DNA of 64,000 nucleotides from Candidatus Kapaibacterium thiocyanatum (lineage in GTDB: Bacteria; Bacteroidota; Ignavibacteria; Kapaibacteriales; Kapaibacteriaceae). The notes under the pieces were generated by a model. That model was not told where the DNA came from and did not search any database. It was given only the letters and a program-made list of their open reading frames with translations. Below, one piece after another: positions 8,294-17,550 of the stretch; the stretch's first letter is position 1, and each line of letters begins with the position of its first letter. Both the position numbers and the translations under genes were made by a program. The stretch spans positions 1 to 64,000 of the forward strand of contig MKVH01000002.1 in assembly GCA_001899175.1 (NCBI GenBank), given 5' to 3'.

Positions 8294-9292
8294 CTACGAT
8301 ACCCTGTCCATCAGCTGCCGCCCGAGCGTTTCCAGGAGCGTCTGAGCATGGGTGAAGGGCAGGGCGTGGAGATGACGGAACGCATCGTCGCTGAGGTCCT
8401 GCACCAGCGTACGGGCATCGGCCAGCACTCCGAGCGCCTCCATCATGGCGATGACGTCGGGAATGCGTTCCCGTGACAGTCCGCCGTTGGTGAAGAATTC
8501 CTCGATGAGCGCGGCATATGTCACGTTCTCGTGATTCCGTGCACGTTCACGAGCGGTAAGGACGAGCCACGTGCGCTTGCCCTCGACGATGTCGCCGCCG
8601 GGAGTCTTGCCGAAGGCTTCACTGCCGATGAGGTCGAGGAGATCGTCCTGGACCTGGAAGGCGATGCCGATCTCGCGTGCGAACGTGCGGAGATGGTCCA
8701 ACGTCGTCGAGTCGGCGCCGGCCATATGGCCGCCGATAGCTGCCGAGGCTTCGAGAAGCTTGGCCGTCTTCTTCGTGATCATGCCGAAATAGTCGTCGAC
8801 GGTCACGTCGTCGCGATGCATGAGGGCGAGGTCGAGCGCCTGTCCGTCGCAGACGTCGATGAGACCGGTGCTGAAGGCGGACATGACGTCGAGTGGACGC
8901 GGAGAGTGAGCTGCCGATCGTTCGAGGAGACGCATGGCCATGCCGATCATGACGTCGCCCGAAAGGATGGCCGTACCATCGTTCCATTTCACATGGACGG
9001 TGGGCCTGCCGCGTCGGATGGGCGAGCTGTCCATGATGTCGTCATGGACGAGCGTGAAGTTGTGGAGCAGCTCTACGGCGACGGCAGCGGACAGGCAATG
9101 ATGGCGGGAGCCGCCTGCGGCCTCGCAGCAGAGGATGGTGAGGAGTGGGCGTATGCGCTTGCCCCCGCCGTCGAAGAGATAGCGGACGGGTGCATAGAGG
9201 GAATCGGGTTCCGGGAACTCGTCGAGGAAGGACGTCAGCGTTTCTTCGATTTCTTCGAGATGCGATGCGAGTGTCGTTTGCGGTATGGACAT
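8294..9292 (-). CDS. Polyprenyl (geranylgeranyl/farnesyl) diphosphate synthase
   Basis: 332 residues of the trans-isoprenyl diphosphate synthase fold. The substrate-binding GGGKRIRP, the first aspartate-rich motif DDIMD and the second DDLLD are intact, with KTAKLLEASAAIGG and FQVQDDLLDLIG in between. It condenses IPP with allylic diphosphates to make a C15-C20 chain for quinone, carotenoid or undecaprenyl precursors. The first motif has no two-residue insertion and the residue five before it is Phe, which leans toward a geranylgeranyl-type enzyme (inference). ATG at 9292, 28 nt after the IPP isomerase gene on the same strand. Confidence 0.9.
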   Translation of the reverse strand: MSIPQTTLASHLEEIEETLTSFLDEFPEPDSLYAPVRYLFDGGGKRIRPLLTILCCEAAGGSRHHCLSAAVAVELLHNFTLVHDDIMDSSPIRRGRPTVHVKWNDGTAILSGDVMIGMAMRLLERSAAHSPRPLDVMSAFSTGLIDVCDGQALDLALMHRDDVTVDDYFGMITKKTAKLLEASAAIGGHMAGADSTTLDHLRTFAREIGIAFQVQDDLLDLIGSEAFGKTPGGDIVEGKRTWLVLTARERARNHENVTYAALIEEFFTNGGLSRERIPDVIAMMEALGVLADARTLVQDLSDDAFRHLHALPFTHAQTLLETLGRQLMDRVS

Positions 9293-9320
9293 GGTCGTGA
9301 TTCGTTGATAGCTCGAAAGA

Positions 9321-10364
9321 TTATGCCGACGATCGCAGCCGTGCGTGGCGCAGGTCTGCGATCGTCGCGCTGCCGGTCAGGAACATCCACTGACGCAGAT
9401 GCAGTTCCAGGGTCCGGAGCAAGGCGACGGCCCCGGTCACACCCTCGTTCATGATGGCGGAGATGACGGGACGTGCCACACCGCAACAGTCGGCGCCGAG
9501 AGCGATGCATTTGGCGACGTCCGTACCGCTCATGATGCCGCCCGAAGCGATGAGGAGTGGACGAGGTACGACGGTGGACAGAACGGAAGCTACCTCCCGT
9601 ACGCATTCGGCCGTCGGAATGCCTACGTCCCACAGGTGATCCATGCGCTGTCCATCGTCGCGCCGCAGGATTTCGACACCGGCCCAGGACGTACCTCCCG
9701 CACCTGCGACGTCGATACCATGAACGCCGACGCCAACGAGGCGTCGAGCCACGGCCCCGCTGATTCCGGCACCGACTTCCTTGACGATGACCGGTCGGTC
9801 CGTTCCTCGTACCAACGCTGCGATTCCGTCGAGCACACCGCGGAAGCGTGGTTCGCCTTCGGGCTGGAGGAGTTCCTGCAATGGATTGAGATGCACGGCG
9901 ACGATGTCCGCACCGAGCGAGTCGAGAACGTGCATCAGACGCGGTTCCGTGTTCTTCCAGTCGGCGATCTGTGCCGCACCGATATTGGCTACGAGGGGGA
10001 AGGTCCGTTCTGGACGGGCCGCACTGGCATAGGTGGGAAGCTGGGCTTCATCGACCATTGCCGCACGTATGGAACCGAGGCCCATCGGTATGCGCAGTTC
10101 GTCGCATACCTCGCCGAGCATGGTGTTGATGCGTTCTGCATCGGCATATCCTCCCGTCATCCCGGTGATCATGATGGGCATCGAGCACGGATGACCGAAG
10201 AAGGAGATGTCGGTCGTTACGTCCGCAAGATCGATTTCGGGCAGGGCATCGTAGTCGAGCTCGTAGCGTTCGAGGCCCGTCGTCTTCGCTCTGAACGTCA
10301 CATCGTCATTGACGCACAGGTCGACGTGCTGCTGCTTGCGTGATGGGAGGGAATGATCCTGCAC
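9321..10364 (-). CDS. fni: Type 2 isopentenyl-diphosphate delta-isomerase
   Basis: 347 residues, an FMN-dependent TIM barrel. The family landmarks are present: N-terminal SRKQQHVDLC (substrate-binding R-K-x-x-H), ITGMTGG, GLGSIRAA, HLNPLQELLQPEGE (catalytic Gln and metal-binding Glu), VKEVGAGIS, DVAGAGGTSW and a C-terminal ASGGIMSGTD flavin-phosphate site. It interconverts IPP and DMAPP and feeds the polyprenyl synthase encoded next. I chose the GTG at 10364: the Idi-2 motif begins six codons later and a GGAAG ribosome-binding sequence lies about 9 nt upstream. The longer frame (to 10478) has no homology-like sequence before it. Confidence 0.92.
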   Translation of the reverse strand: MQDHSLPSRKQQHVDLCVNDDVTFRAKTTGLERYELDYDALPEIDLADVTTDISFFGHPCSMPIMITGMTGGYADAERINTMLGEVCDELRIPMGLGSIRAAMVDEAQLPTYASAARPERTFPLVANIGAAQIADWKNTEPRLMHVLDSLGADIVAVHLNPLQELLQPEGEPRFRGVLDGIAALVRGTDRPVIVKEVGAGISGAVARRLVGVGVHGIDVAGAGGTSWAGVEILRRDDGQRMDHLWDVGIPTAECVREVASVLSTVVPRPLLIASGGIMSGTDVAKCIALGADCCGVARPVISAIMNEGVTGAVALLRTLELHLRQWMFLTGSATIADLRHARLRSSA

Positions 10365-10390
10365 GGTGGTCTTCCGATGGAACAACGCCG

Positions 10391-10398
10391 GCAAGTTA
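10391..10398 (-). promoter_or_regulatory. Bacteroidota-type -7 element of the isoprenoid operon
   Basis: Reads TAACTTGC on the minus strand, 27 nt before the GTG of the isomerase gene. The same octamer occurs just upstream of 22275 and 51360 on the minus strand. Confidence 0.5.
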
Positions 10399-10655
10399 CG
10401 CAGGTGGGGCGACTGTAGGGGGATCACGGAGTACCGGTATTCTACGGTCGTGTCGTCGAATGACGAGTGCGATACCACGACCGGAACGCTACGGTTGCAC
10501 GATCGACATCATCCTGTATGTACACTACCGATGTTCGGACCAACAGGGTACGACCCGATCCGGTGTTCAGGGGCATGAACAGGATCCTATCGGTAGGCGA
10601 AGACGTGCACCGGCGTCCGTGTACCTGGTTCATCGACGAACGATCACGTCCTCGC
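10399..10655. other. Intergenic stretch without a recognisable gene
   Basis: About 260 bp between the isoprenoid operon promoter and the end of dprA. No frame shows a family signature, and no clear terminator hairpin with a T-tract was found. Confidence 0.4.
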
Positions 10656-11711
10656 TCATTCCATCGCGACGAATCGCTGGCCGGGGAGGCGGCGTACGAA
10701 GCCCCTGAATTCGAGATCGAGGAGCGTCTGCAACACGGTATCGACGGAGAGGGCCGTCTCGCGGGCGATGTCGTCGACGTACGTCATGCCGTTGCCGATG
10801 GTGTCGATCAACCGTCGTTCGATACCGGAGAGCTCCGGACGTGGTCGTGCGCCGAGCCCGGGCAGCCTGTCGATACCGAGATCCTCGAGAAGCTGTCGCG
10901 CATCGCACAACGTACGGGCATGACCACTGGCGAGCAGGGCATTGCATCCGGCACTGCGCTGGGATGTGACGGGACCGGGAACGGCGTAGAGCGGGCGATG
11001 ATGCTGCCGTGCGAACTCGGCGGTGATGAGCGCCCCACCGGTACGTTTGCTTTCCACGATGACGACGGCATCGCCGAGACCGCTGATGATCCTGTTGCGC
11101 TGAGGGAAGTATGGAGGCAAGGCCGCCTGGCCCCGTGCATATTCGCTGACGATGCACCCACCACCGTCGACGATACGTTCGGCAAGTCTCTTCGCATGGG
11201 CGGGAGTGATGCGATCGATACCGCATGCGATGACGGCGGCGGTGATACCGCTCATGGCGATTGTGGCTTCGTGAGCGAGTGTGTCGATGCCGTTGGCGAG
11301 TCCGCTGACGATGCAGCATCCGGCTTCGACCCATGCCCTGACCAACGACTCGGTGACGGGTCTGCCGTACTGTGCCGTTGCGGCACGTGTACCGACGACG
11401 GCGATGGCCGGAACGTCGTCGGGCGGCAGCCGACCGCGCACGTCGAGCACGATGGGTGGATGGGGGATGGCACGGAGCCGTGCAGGGTAGGTATCGCAGA
11501 AATACGTGACGATGGTCGAATCCGCGGAGGTATCGACGGGCGGCACGTCGGTATCGTCGAGTCCGAGTGGCAGTCCGATCGTCCTGCCGATCCTGTCCAG
11601 TGCTTCATCGATCGTCCCGCATGTCCGCACGAGTGCGATGATATCGGCCGACGTCAGGCCGCGCATGCGGGTGAGGGCTACGATATCGTCGACGGGCCAT
11701 GGTGACTGCAT
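10656..11711 (-). CDS. dprA: DNA processing protein DprA (Smf)
   Basis: 351 residues. A short N-terminal SAM-like helical region (about 8-45) is followed by the Rossmann-type core with VVGTRAAT, IVSGLANGIDTLAHEA, IACGIDRITPAHA and FPQRNRIISGLGDAVVIVE, which are the ssDNA-binding and RecA-loading core of DprA. A winged-helix domain closes the protein (about 290-351, the DML1-like tail). DprA protects incoming single-stranded DNA and loads RecA during natural transformation. It sits 38 nt after the restriction-like 1000-residue protein on the same strand, in the likely operon glmM-restriction-like-dprA. comFC is encoded a few kb away, supporting competence. Confidence 0.93.
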   Translation of the reverse strand: MQSPWPVDDIVALTRMRGLTSADIIALVRTCGTIDEALDRIGRTIGLPLGLDDTDVPPVDTSADSTIVTYFCDTYPARLRAIPHPPIVLDVRGRLPPDDVPAIAVVGTRAATAQYGRPVTESLVRAWVEAGCCIVSGLANGIDTLAHEATIAMSGITAAVIACGIDRITPAHAKRLAERIVDGGGCIVSEYARGQAALPPYFPQRNRIISGLGDAVVIVESKRTGGALITAEFARQHHRPLYAVPGPVTSQRSAGCNALLASGHARTLCDARQLLEDLGIDRLPGLGARPRPELSGIERRLIDTIGNGMTYVDDIARETALSVDTVLQTLLDLEFRGFVRRLPGQRFVAME

Positions 11712-11749
11712 GTCCTATCGTGCGATGACGCGGTGAATCGTGACGTTCG

Positions 11750-14700
11750 TCAGAACGCTACGAGTCGTGCACGCACGGCATCGCCCACGGCTTCACGGAT
11801 GTCGGACGTCGGTAACAGCGCGATCACATCCGTCAATGCATGTTCGAGCGAGCTGCGGAAACGCTGCAGTTGCGGAAGGAGTTCGGCGATGAAGGGCGCG
11901 TCCGTCGGGATCTCGACGTGGATCTTGCCGAGTTCGGCGAGCAGGGCGACGATGTCCGCTTCTTCCTGCGACGAGCAGTCGACGATGTCCTCGACACGGT
12001 TGCCCCGATAGCACGATACCTGCCAGTTGAACATCGTCCGTGTGGCTTCGGCACGTGTGATACCATCCGGCAGCAGGATCGTCCGCCGATGCTCGTCGGG
12101 CAGTTGCTCCAGTGCCGGCGTATACCAGGAAGCGAGAGGACGAAGGCGATGACGTTGTTCGATCTCGTGCAGGAGTGCGAGGGCGAGCTGACGGAGATTG
12201 GTACGGTCGCGGCGCCATGCCATCGCGAAGCGATAGATCCAGCGCTGCTCTTCCGCCGTCAATCCGAAGACCTGTTCCATGAAGTAGACGTCGACGCGGC
12301 GACGGTCGCGTTCGACGCCATCCGGGCGCACGGCATCGGAGCTGTCCGTACCGTATTCGACGGCGAGGGAATGGACGGGCCGGCGCATGAAGTCACGATG
12401 ACGTCTGATATCGACGGCGAGGAGCATGGCATCGGTCGGTACGGGGAATGCGGCCACGTCACGTACGGTGATGTCCTGGGCATGATGGTCGCGCCTGAAC
12501 AGCTCGTAGAGAAAGAGACCCATGGTGGAGTTCATCCACAGTGCGAGAGGATCGGCCAGGCGCTCGTCGGTGAGCGTGATGCCGATGGCGGCATCCGTGA
12601 TGAAGGCATGGACGGGGTTCGTCGTGACGATCCAGCGTCCGTCCTGCACCTTCGGTACGATGAGATGGGGAACGTCCGTGGTGCCGATCGTCCACCAGGG
12701 ATCGCGTACACGCACGGTCGCACGAAGATGGATCCCCTCCCGCTCGAAGGCTTCGATACGGGTGAGGACGTTGAGACCTTCCAGTTCCTGGCGTCCGGCA
12801 TCGATCATGAGAAGCCGATGGTCGGCACGGGGCATGCCCGCGATGCTCTCCAGCTCGTCGGCCGACATGATGGTCGTCGTATCCACCATGTTCCCGTTCG
12901 GAAGGGAGCGCTGCCAGAACTGCATTTCGAGATGGGCATCCGCGATGGTATGCATGTCGGGCAGGAAGAAGTCGTTCGCTCCCGTGCGCATGCCACCCGT
13001 CGCATGACCGACGTCCGAGAGCGGGCGCAGGCGTCCCGTAACCTTGCGGACGATGCCTGCGACGATGTCCGGCGGTACCAGGAAGTCGAACCACCCCTCT
13101 TCACCCAGGCCGGCACTGGCGCGGATGAGGCGTTGCGGTACGACGCGTACGAGGACTTCTTCATTGACCTTGCCTCGCTCGCTCGCGTCGAGATAGCCGA
13201 GGAAGGCGTCGATGGCCGCGATCCGTTTGGGTTCCGCCTCGCGTGGTGCGTCGGACGTGGGGAAGAAGTTGGCGAGCGGCTGACGGATGTAGACGAAGCG
13301 TGCGGGCATGGTATCGTTCGCCTCCCGCTGACGTGCGATGATGCAGCAGAGTCCGGCATCCGGCGTGGAGAAGGGCTGCGCATCGCTCATGAAGATCCTG
13401 TCGATCGAGAAGCGCGAGGCCAGGATACCACGCAGCGTGGCATAGCGCGGGTCGTGCAGGGCTGACATCGGGAGGAAGAGGACGACGGCGCCCTGGGGCG
13501 TCATCGACAGTCGCTGCAGGAGCAGGCGCAGGCGATGACGTTCCGTGACGTCGGTCGACGTGAGGCAGACGAGATCCCAGGCGCCCTGGACGTGATCGTG
13601 CCTCCGTATGATGCGCACATCGGAAGGATGCTCGAGATGACCGCTGCCACGGAGCAGGACGAGGCGCTCGTCGTCGGGCGTCGGTGCATAGATCCGGGCA
13701 TCGGGTATCGTGTTTGTGCGCGCGAGGGCGCGAAGCCGTACGGAACAGAGGCCAGTACTCGGACCTATTTCCAATGCGCGGATCGTCGAATCGGGATGGA
13801 TGTCGGCAAGGATGGAGCGCAGGGCCACGTCGATGACGTCGACGGTAGGCACGGCGCGTTGCTGGCGTGCGAGGCACCATTGGAGGATCGTATCGACGGC
13901 GCTATGCAGGTCGCGAGCAGCGAGGCGTTCGCCATCGAAGCGATGGAGGAACTGCGCGAGATCCGCCAGCGTACTCCGGAAGATGTCGGCGCGCTGCTGG
14001 ACCACGTGCAGGTCGTCCACGCGCGACGGGAACATGGGATAGCCCCGTTCGTGCGCATCCCTGAAGTAGGCGCCCACGATGTCGAGCATGAGGCGTGTGC
14101 CGCGCATGCCCCAGGGAATGGACAGACGGTCGAGATCTTCGGCGCGTCGCATCTGAAGGAGCGTGTAGGCCGTGACGGACGTGACGAGACGCAGGACCTT
14201 GTCGCGTTGCAACGGACTGCGGTCCGTACATGCGATCATCTCGTCGGCGGCCTGCGTGATACGCGAGGCGAGGAACGTTGCCGGATCGCGTGCGGGATGA
14301 GGAGACGTATGGACGACGGTATCGCGGAGGATGGTCCGGAGCGCGTCCGTGACCATGACCGATGCTGCCGATGCGCGGACGTCGTCGAGCGTCACCACGT
14401 CGGCTCCGGAGATGGAGCGTACGATCTGCTCTTCGTCGGGCAGGCGGCGCGTGACTGCATCGGTGACGAAGACGACGCACCGGCGGAAATTGACGAGGGC
14501 GAACAACGGCGCCTGCATCCGTGCTGCCACGCTCCGGGCACGGTCGCGCGCGAACTCGTCGTATGGACGATCGGAAGGGGACAGGGCCTGAAAAAGACAG
14601 AGTGGTTGTGCGCCGTCGCCGCGTACGAGGACGAAGGTCCCTTCCACGCCCGAGATGGCTTCGCACGTCAGATCCAGATCGGCGCGCTCGATGGCATCCT

Positions 14701-14752
14701 GGAGGCAGAGCATCAGGAGCGAGCGTGCATGTTCTTCCATGAGTCCACTCAT
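11750..14752 (-). CDS. Type IIG restriction-modification-like protein with degenerate catalytic sites
   Basis: 1000 residues with a full type IIG-like layout. Residues about 25-110 resemble an HsdR-type nuclease head (LCLFQALSPSDRPYDEFARD then FALVNFRRCVVFVT), but the E-x-K is replaced by Q-A-L at 55-57. A helical connector spans about 150-310. Residues 320-480 have an N6-adenine methyltransferase fold: ALEIGPSTGL takes the place of motif I, and GAVVLFLPMSAL, ILASRFSIDRIF and CCIIARQ match the downstream conserved strands. The NPPY motif IV is absent; its place reads WDLVCLTST (392-400). Residues 570-772 form an intact TaqI-C-like target-recognition domain (GGMRTGANDFF, RDPWWTIG, LALWMNSTMGLFLYELF, VAAFPVP). 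About 230 helical residues follow. The ATG overlaps the glmM stop (ATGA); dprA follows. Probably binds DNA without cutting or methylating it (inference). Confidence 0.75.
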   Translation of the reverse strand: MSGLMEEHARSLLMLCLQDAIERADLDLTCEAISGVEGTFVLVRGDGAQPLCLFQALSPSDRPYDEFARDRARSVAARMQAPLFALVNFRRCVVFVTDAVTRRLPDEEQIVRSISGADVVTLDDVRASAASVMVTDALRTILRDTVVHTSPHPARDPATFLASRITQAADEMIACTDRSPLQRDKVLRLVTSVTAYTLLQMRRAEDLDRLSIPWGMRGTRLMLDIVGAYFRDAHERGYPMFPSRVDDLHVVQQRADIFRSTLADLAQFLHRFDGERLAARDLHSAVDTILQWCLARQQRAVPTVDVIDVALRSILADIHPDSTIRALEIGPSTGLCSVRLRALARTNTIPDARIYAPTPDDERLVLLRGSGHLEHPSDVRIIRRHDHVQGAWDLVCLTSTDVTERHRLRLLLQRLSMTPQGAVVLFLPMSALHDPRYATLRGILASRFSIDRIFMSDAQPFSTPDAGLCCIIARQREANDTMPARFVYIRQPLANFFPTSDAPREAEPKRIAAIDAFLGYLDASERGKVNEEVLVRVVPQRLIRASAGLGEEGWFDFLVPPDIVAGIVRKVTGRLRPLSDVGHATGGMRTGANDFFLPDMHTIADAHLEMQFWQRSLPNGNMVDTTTIMSADELESIAGMPRADHRLLMIDAGRQELEGLNVLTRIEAFEREGIHLRATVRVRDPWWTIGTTDVPHLIVPKVQDGRWIVTTNPVHAFITDAAIGITLTDERLADPLALWMNSTMGLFLYELFRRDHHAQDITVRDVAAFPVPTDAMLLAVDIRRHRDFMRRPVHSLAVEYGTDSSDAVRPDGVERDRRRVDVYFMEQVFGLTAEEQRWIYRFAMAWRRDRTNLRQLALALLHEIEQRHRLRPLASWYTPALEQLPDEHRRTILLPDGITRAEATRTMFNWQVSCYRGNRVEDIVDCSSQEEADIVALLAELGKIHVEIPTDAPFIAELLPQLQRFRSSLEHALTDVIALLPTSDIREAVGDAVRARLVAF

Positions 14753-16101
14753 GCCGACCGCTCCTGCAGATCGGTGACGCGTGCGATCAGTCGTTGCGCT
14801 TCCTCAAATGAAGGCGCTTCGGCGATGATGCGCATGATGGGTTCGGTGTTGGAGGCGCGGACGTGGACCCAGCGGTCGGTCCAGGCTGCGTGCAGACCAT
14901 CGTCGTCGTGGATGATGGCATCGGCGAATGCCTTCCTGCATTCGTCGAGAAGCGGGCCTATCGCAGCCCTGTGGTCGAGCGTCATCTTCGTCTTGATCAT
15001 GTCGTACCGCGGCAGTTCGGCCACTGCGGCCGACATCGTGACGGCCTTGAGCCGAAGCAGGGCCGTGACGAGACCGATACCGACCATGGCGTCCCGTCCG
15101 TAGTGACATGCCGGATAGATGACGCCGCCCGATCCCTCGCCGCCGATGACGGCACCGACGTTCTGCATCCTGCGTACGACGTTGATCTCACCGACAGGTG
15201 CGCGATACGTCGTCTGCTTCGCCGCCGCCGCCACGTCGTCCACGACGCGTGTCGTGGAATAGTTCACCACGACGGGCCCGGTATTGCCGTAGGCCAGGAC
15301 GGCCGCCGTCGCCAGTGCGATGGTATTCTCCTCGCCGATGGGTTCGCCGTGCTCGTCGTAGAGGACGAGGCGGTCGCCGTCCGGATCGACGGCGATGCCG
15401 AAGTCGGCCCGTTGCTCACGGACGGCCTCGCCGAGTCCCGTGAGGTTCTCGGCGGTGGGTTCGGGAACGTGGGGGAAGATGCCGCTGCCGTCGCAATGCA
15501 ATGGAATGACCGTATAGCCGAAGCGTTCGAGGAGCTTGGGCACGATGAAGGAGCCGCTGCAGTTGACGGCATCGACGACGACGCGCTTGCCGTTGGCATG
15601 AGGTGCGCGTTGTACGACGCTGAGGCCGAGGATGGTGCTGATGTGACGTTCGATGGCGTTGTCGACGTGGACGACGTTCCCGCTCTGCTGATCGGCCGAC
15701 AGGACGAAGAGACGATTGTCCACGTGATGCCATAGAGCATCGTTCTGGGCTGCATCGAGGAAGACGCCGTCGGCGCCGATGAACTTCAGCCCGTTCCATG
15801 GGGCCGGGTTGTGCGATGCCGTGATGGCGATGCCTCCGGCCGCATCGCTGTGTTCGGTGAACAACTGGACCGTCGGCGTCGGAACGAGGTCGAGCATGTG
15901 CACGGTGCGCCCACAGGCGCGCAGGGTGCCCAGGACGACGTCCGCGATCCACGTACCGGAAGGGCGTCCGTCACGTCCGACGACGATGGGGCCCTGGGGT
16001 TGCAGTGCCGAGAACGCTGCCGTGTAGTCTGCCACGATCGATGGGGTGAGCGAGTCGCCGAGCGTGGCACGAAGACCCGAGATGCTGCGGATGAGGGGCA
16101 T
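14749..16101 (-). CDS. glmM: Phosphoglucosamine mutase
   Basis: 450 residues, alpha-D-phosphohexomutase family. All four active-site loops are visible: phosphoserine loop TASHNP (about 95-100), metal loop DPDGDR (about 240), sugar loop GEGSGG (about 322) and phosphate-binding RASNTEP near the C-terminus. It converts glucosamine-6-phosphate to glucosamine-1-phosphate for UDP-GlcNAc and peptidoglycan. A phosphomannomutase role cannot be excluded from sequence alone, but the loop set and length suit GlmM. Its stop is overlapped by the start of the restriction-like gene, and pepP precedes it by 21 nt. Confidence 0.85.
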   Translation of the reverse strand: MPLIRSISGLRATLGDSLTPSIVADYTAAFSALQPQGPIVVGRDGRPSGTWIADVVLGTLRACGRTVHMLDLVPTPTVQLFTEHSDAAGGIAITASHNPAPWNGLKFIGADGVFLDAAQNDALWHHVDNRLFVLSADQQSGNVVHVDNAIERHISTILGLSVVQRAPHANGKRVVVDAVNCSGSFIVPKLLERFGYTVIPLHCDGSGIFPHVPEPTAENLTGLGEAVREQRADFGIAVDPDGDRLVLYDEHGEPIGEENTIALATAAVLAYGNTGPVVVNYSTTRVVDDVAAAAKQTTYRAPVGEINVVRRMQNVGAVIGGEGSGGVIYPACHYGRDAMVGIGLVTALLRLKAVTMSAAVAELPRYDMIKTKMTLDHRAAIGPLLDECRKAFADAIIHDDDGLHAAWTDRWVHVRASNTEPIMRIIAEAPSFEEAQRLIARVTDLQERSA

Positions 16102-16122
16102 GGAGTGACTGCTGATGATGGT

Positions 16123-17514
16123 TCAGTTGGAGCGCTGACGTACGAGACCTTCGATGTCGTCAGCACGACGTGGCAATGCGCGCGACATGTTGACGGGATC
16201 GCCCGTCGTGATGAGGATGTCGTCCTCGATGCGGATGCCGATGTTCCACCACTTCCTGTCGCACGGACTGCCGTTGGCGATGTAGATGCCGGGCTCGACG
16301 GTGATGACGGAGTTGGGTTTGAGCGGTCCGCGCGTTCCCGCATCGTGGACGTCGAGGCCGAGGTAGTGGGACGTGCCGTGCATGAAGTACTTGCGTACGT
16401 CGCTATCGCTGTCGATGATGCCGAGTGCGCGCAGTCCCCTGATGATGACCTTGCGTGCGGCTTCGTGCGGTGCGTTGAAGGTATTGCCTGCGCGTGACGC
16501 TGCGATGCCGCTGTCCTGCGCCTCGAGTACGATGTCGTAGATCTGACGCTGTTCCTTCGTGAAGCGTCCGTTCACCGGAAACGTGCGTGTGATGTCGGCG
16601 GTATAGCCATGATATTCCGCACCGCAGTCGGCGAGGACGAGGTCGTCCGATGTGGTACGGCGGCGGTTGGTGACGTAGTGCAGGATGCAGGCGTTGTAGC
16701 GCGAGCCTACGATGGAGGGATATCCGACGTCCTCGGCACCGAGACGCTTGAACGTGTATTCCATCAACGCTTCGAGTTCGTATTCGGTCATGTTCGGCTT
16801 CGCGCCCTTCATCATGGCGATATGGCCTTCGATGGAGATGTCGATGGCACGCTGCATGAGACGAAGCTCGGCCGTATCCTTGATTTCGCGCATGGCGGCG
16901 AGAAGAGGAAGGGTCGTTGCCAGGACGAGATCCGGGTATCGTTCCTTCAGACCCTTGCGAGTCTCTCCATCCATGTAGACGTTGCGTCCGAGAACGGAGA
17001 GCGTCACGGATTTCGTGGGGAAGTTCGGAACGAACAGACTGTCGAGATGCGGCATGAGGCCATCGAGGAAGTCCTTCAATCCGGATGCGGACAGGGCCGT
17101 ATCGACGCCGAGGATGGTCATGGCCTCCTGCGGTCCCATTTCGACACCCGTCCATTGTTCGCGCGACTGGACACGATCCCGGACGAAGAGGACTTCACGG
17201 ACGCGTCGTCCGCCGATATCGACACCGGCCGGTACGAGGAGCAGCGCACCCCCGGCGTACGGGAAGCCGGAGAGATAGAGCAGGTCGCTGTTCTGGCGGT
17301 ATTCGTAGTCGACGTCGTTCTGACGGTTGCGCACGTCGGCGCTCAGCAGCAACACGGCGCTCTTCGGCGACAGATCGCGGAGCAGGCGTTCCCTGCGCTC
17401 CTTGTGGACGTGCGGTGGAATACCGTCCGTATCGTAGATCTCGACCGCGAACTGGGCCGGGCAGACGGCGACGGTACAGAAGAGCAGGACGAGGGGCAGG
17501 ATGGAGTGACGCAT
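16123..17514 (-). CDS. pepP: Secreted Xaa-Pro aminopeptidase (aminopeptidase P)
   Basis: 463 residues with an N-terminal signal peptide (LPLVLLFCTVAVCPAQ), unlike cytosolic PepP. The creatinase-like N-domain is followed by a pita-bread M24 catalytic domain with metal ligands in DCGAEYHGYTADITRTF, HGTSHYLGLDVHD, TVEPGIY and GIRIEDD. It should release N-terminal residues preceding proline from peptides in the periplasm. An ATG at 17514 is preferred over the in-frame TTG at 17520 because it begins the signal peptide; a TATTTTTG promoter element lies only 3 nt before it, so the mRNA may be leaderless. Confidence 0.92.
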   Translation of the reverse strand: MRHSILPLVLLFCTVAVCPAQFAVEIYDTDGIPPHVHKERRERLLRDLSPKSAVLLLSADVRNRQNDVDYEYRQNSDLLYLSGFPYAGGALLLVPAGVDIGGRRVREVLFVRDRVQSREQWTGVEMGPQEAMTILGVDTALSASGLKDFLDGLMPHLDSLFVPNFPTKSVTLSVLGRNVYMDGETRKGLKERYPDLVLATTLPLLAAMREIKDTAELRLMQRAIDISIEGHIAMMKGAKPNMTEYELEALMEYTFKRLGAEDVGYPSIVGSRYNACILHYVTNRRRTTSDDLVLADCGAEYHGYTADITRTFPVNGRFTKEQRQIYDIVLEAQDSGIAASRAGNTFNAPHEAARKVIIRGLRALGIIDSDSDVRKYFMHGTSHYLGLDVHDAGTRGPLKPNSVITVEPGIYIANGSPCDRKWWNIGIRIEDDILITTGDPVNMSRALPRRADDIEGLVRQRSN

Positions 17515-17517
17515 GGA

Positions 17518-17525
17518 CAAAAATA
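17518..17525 (-). promoter_or_regulatory. Bacteroidota-type -7 element directly before pepP
   Basis: TATTTTTG on the minus strand, separated from the pepP ATG by three bases (TCC). Transcription would start at or next to the A of the ATG. Confidence 0.6.
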
Positions 17526-17550
17526 CGCGTGAAGGAGCGTCCGCATGGCA

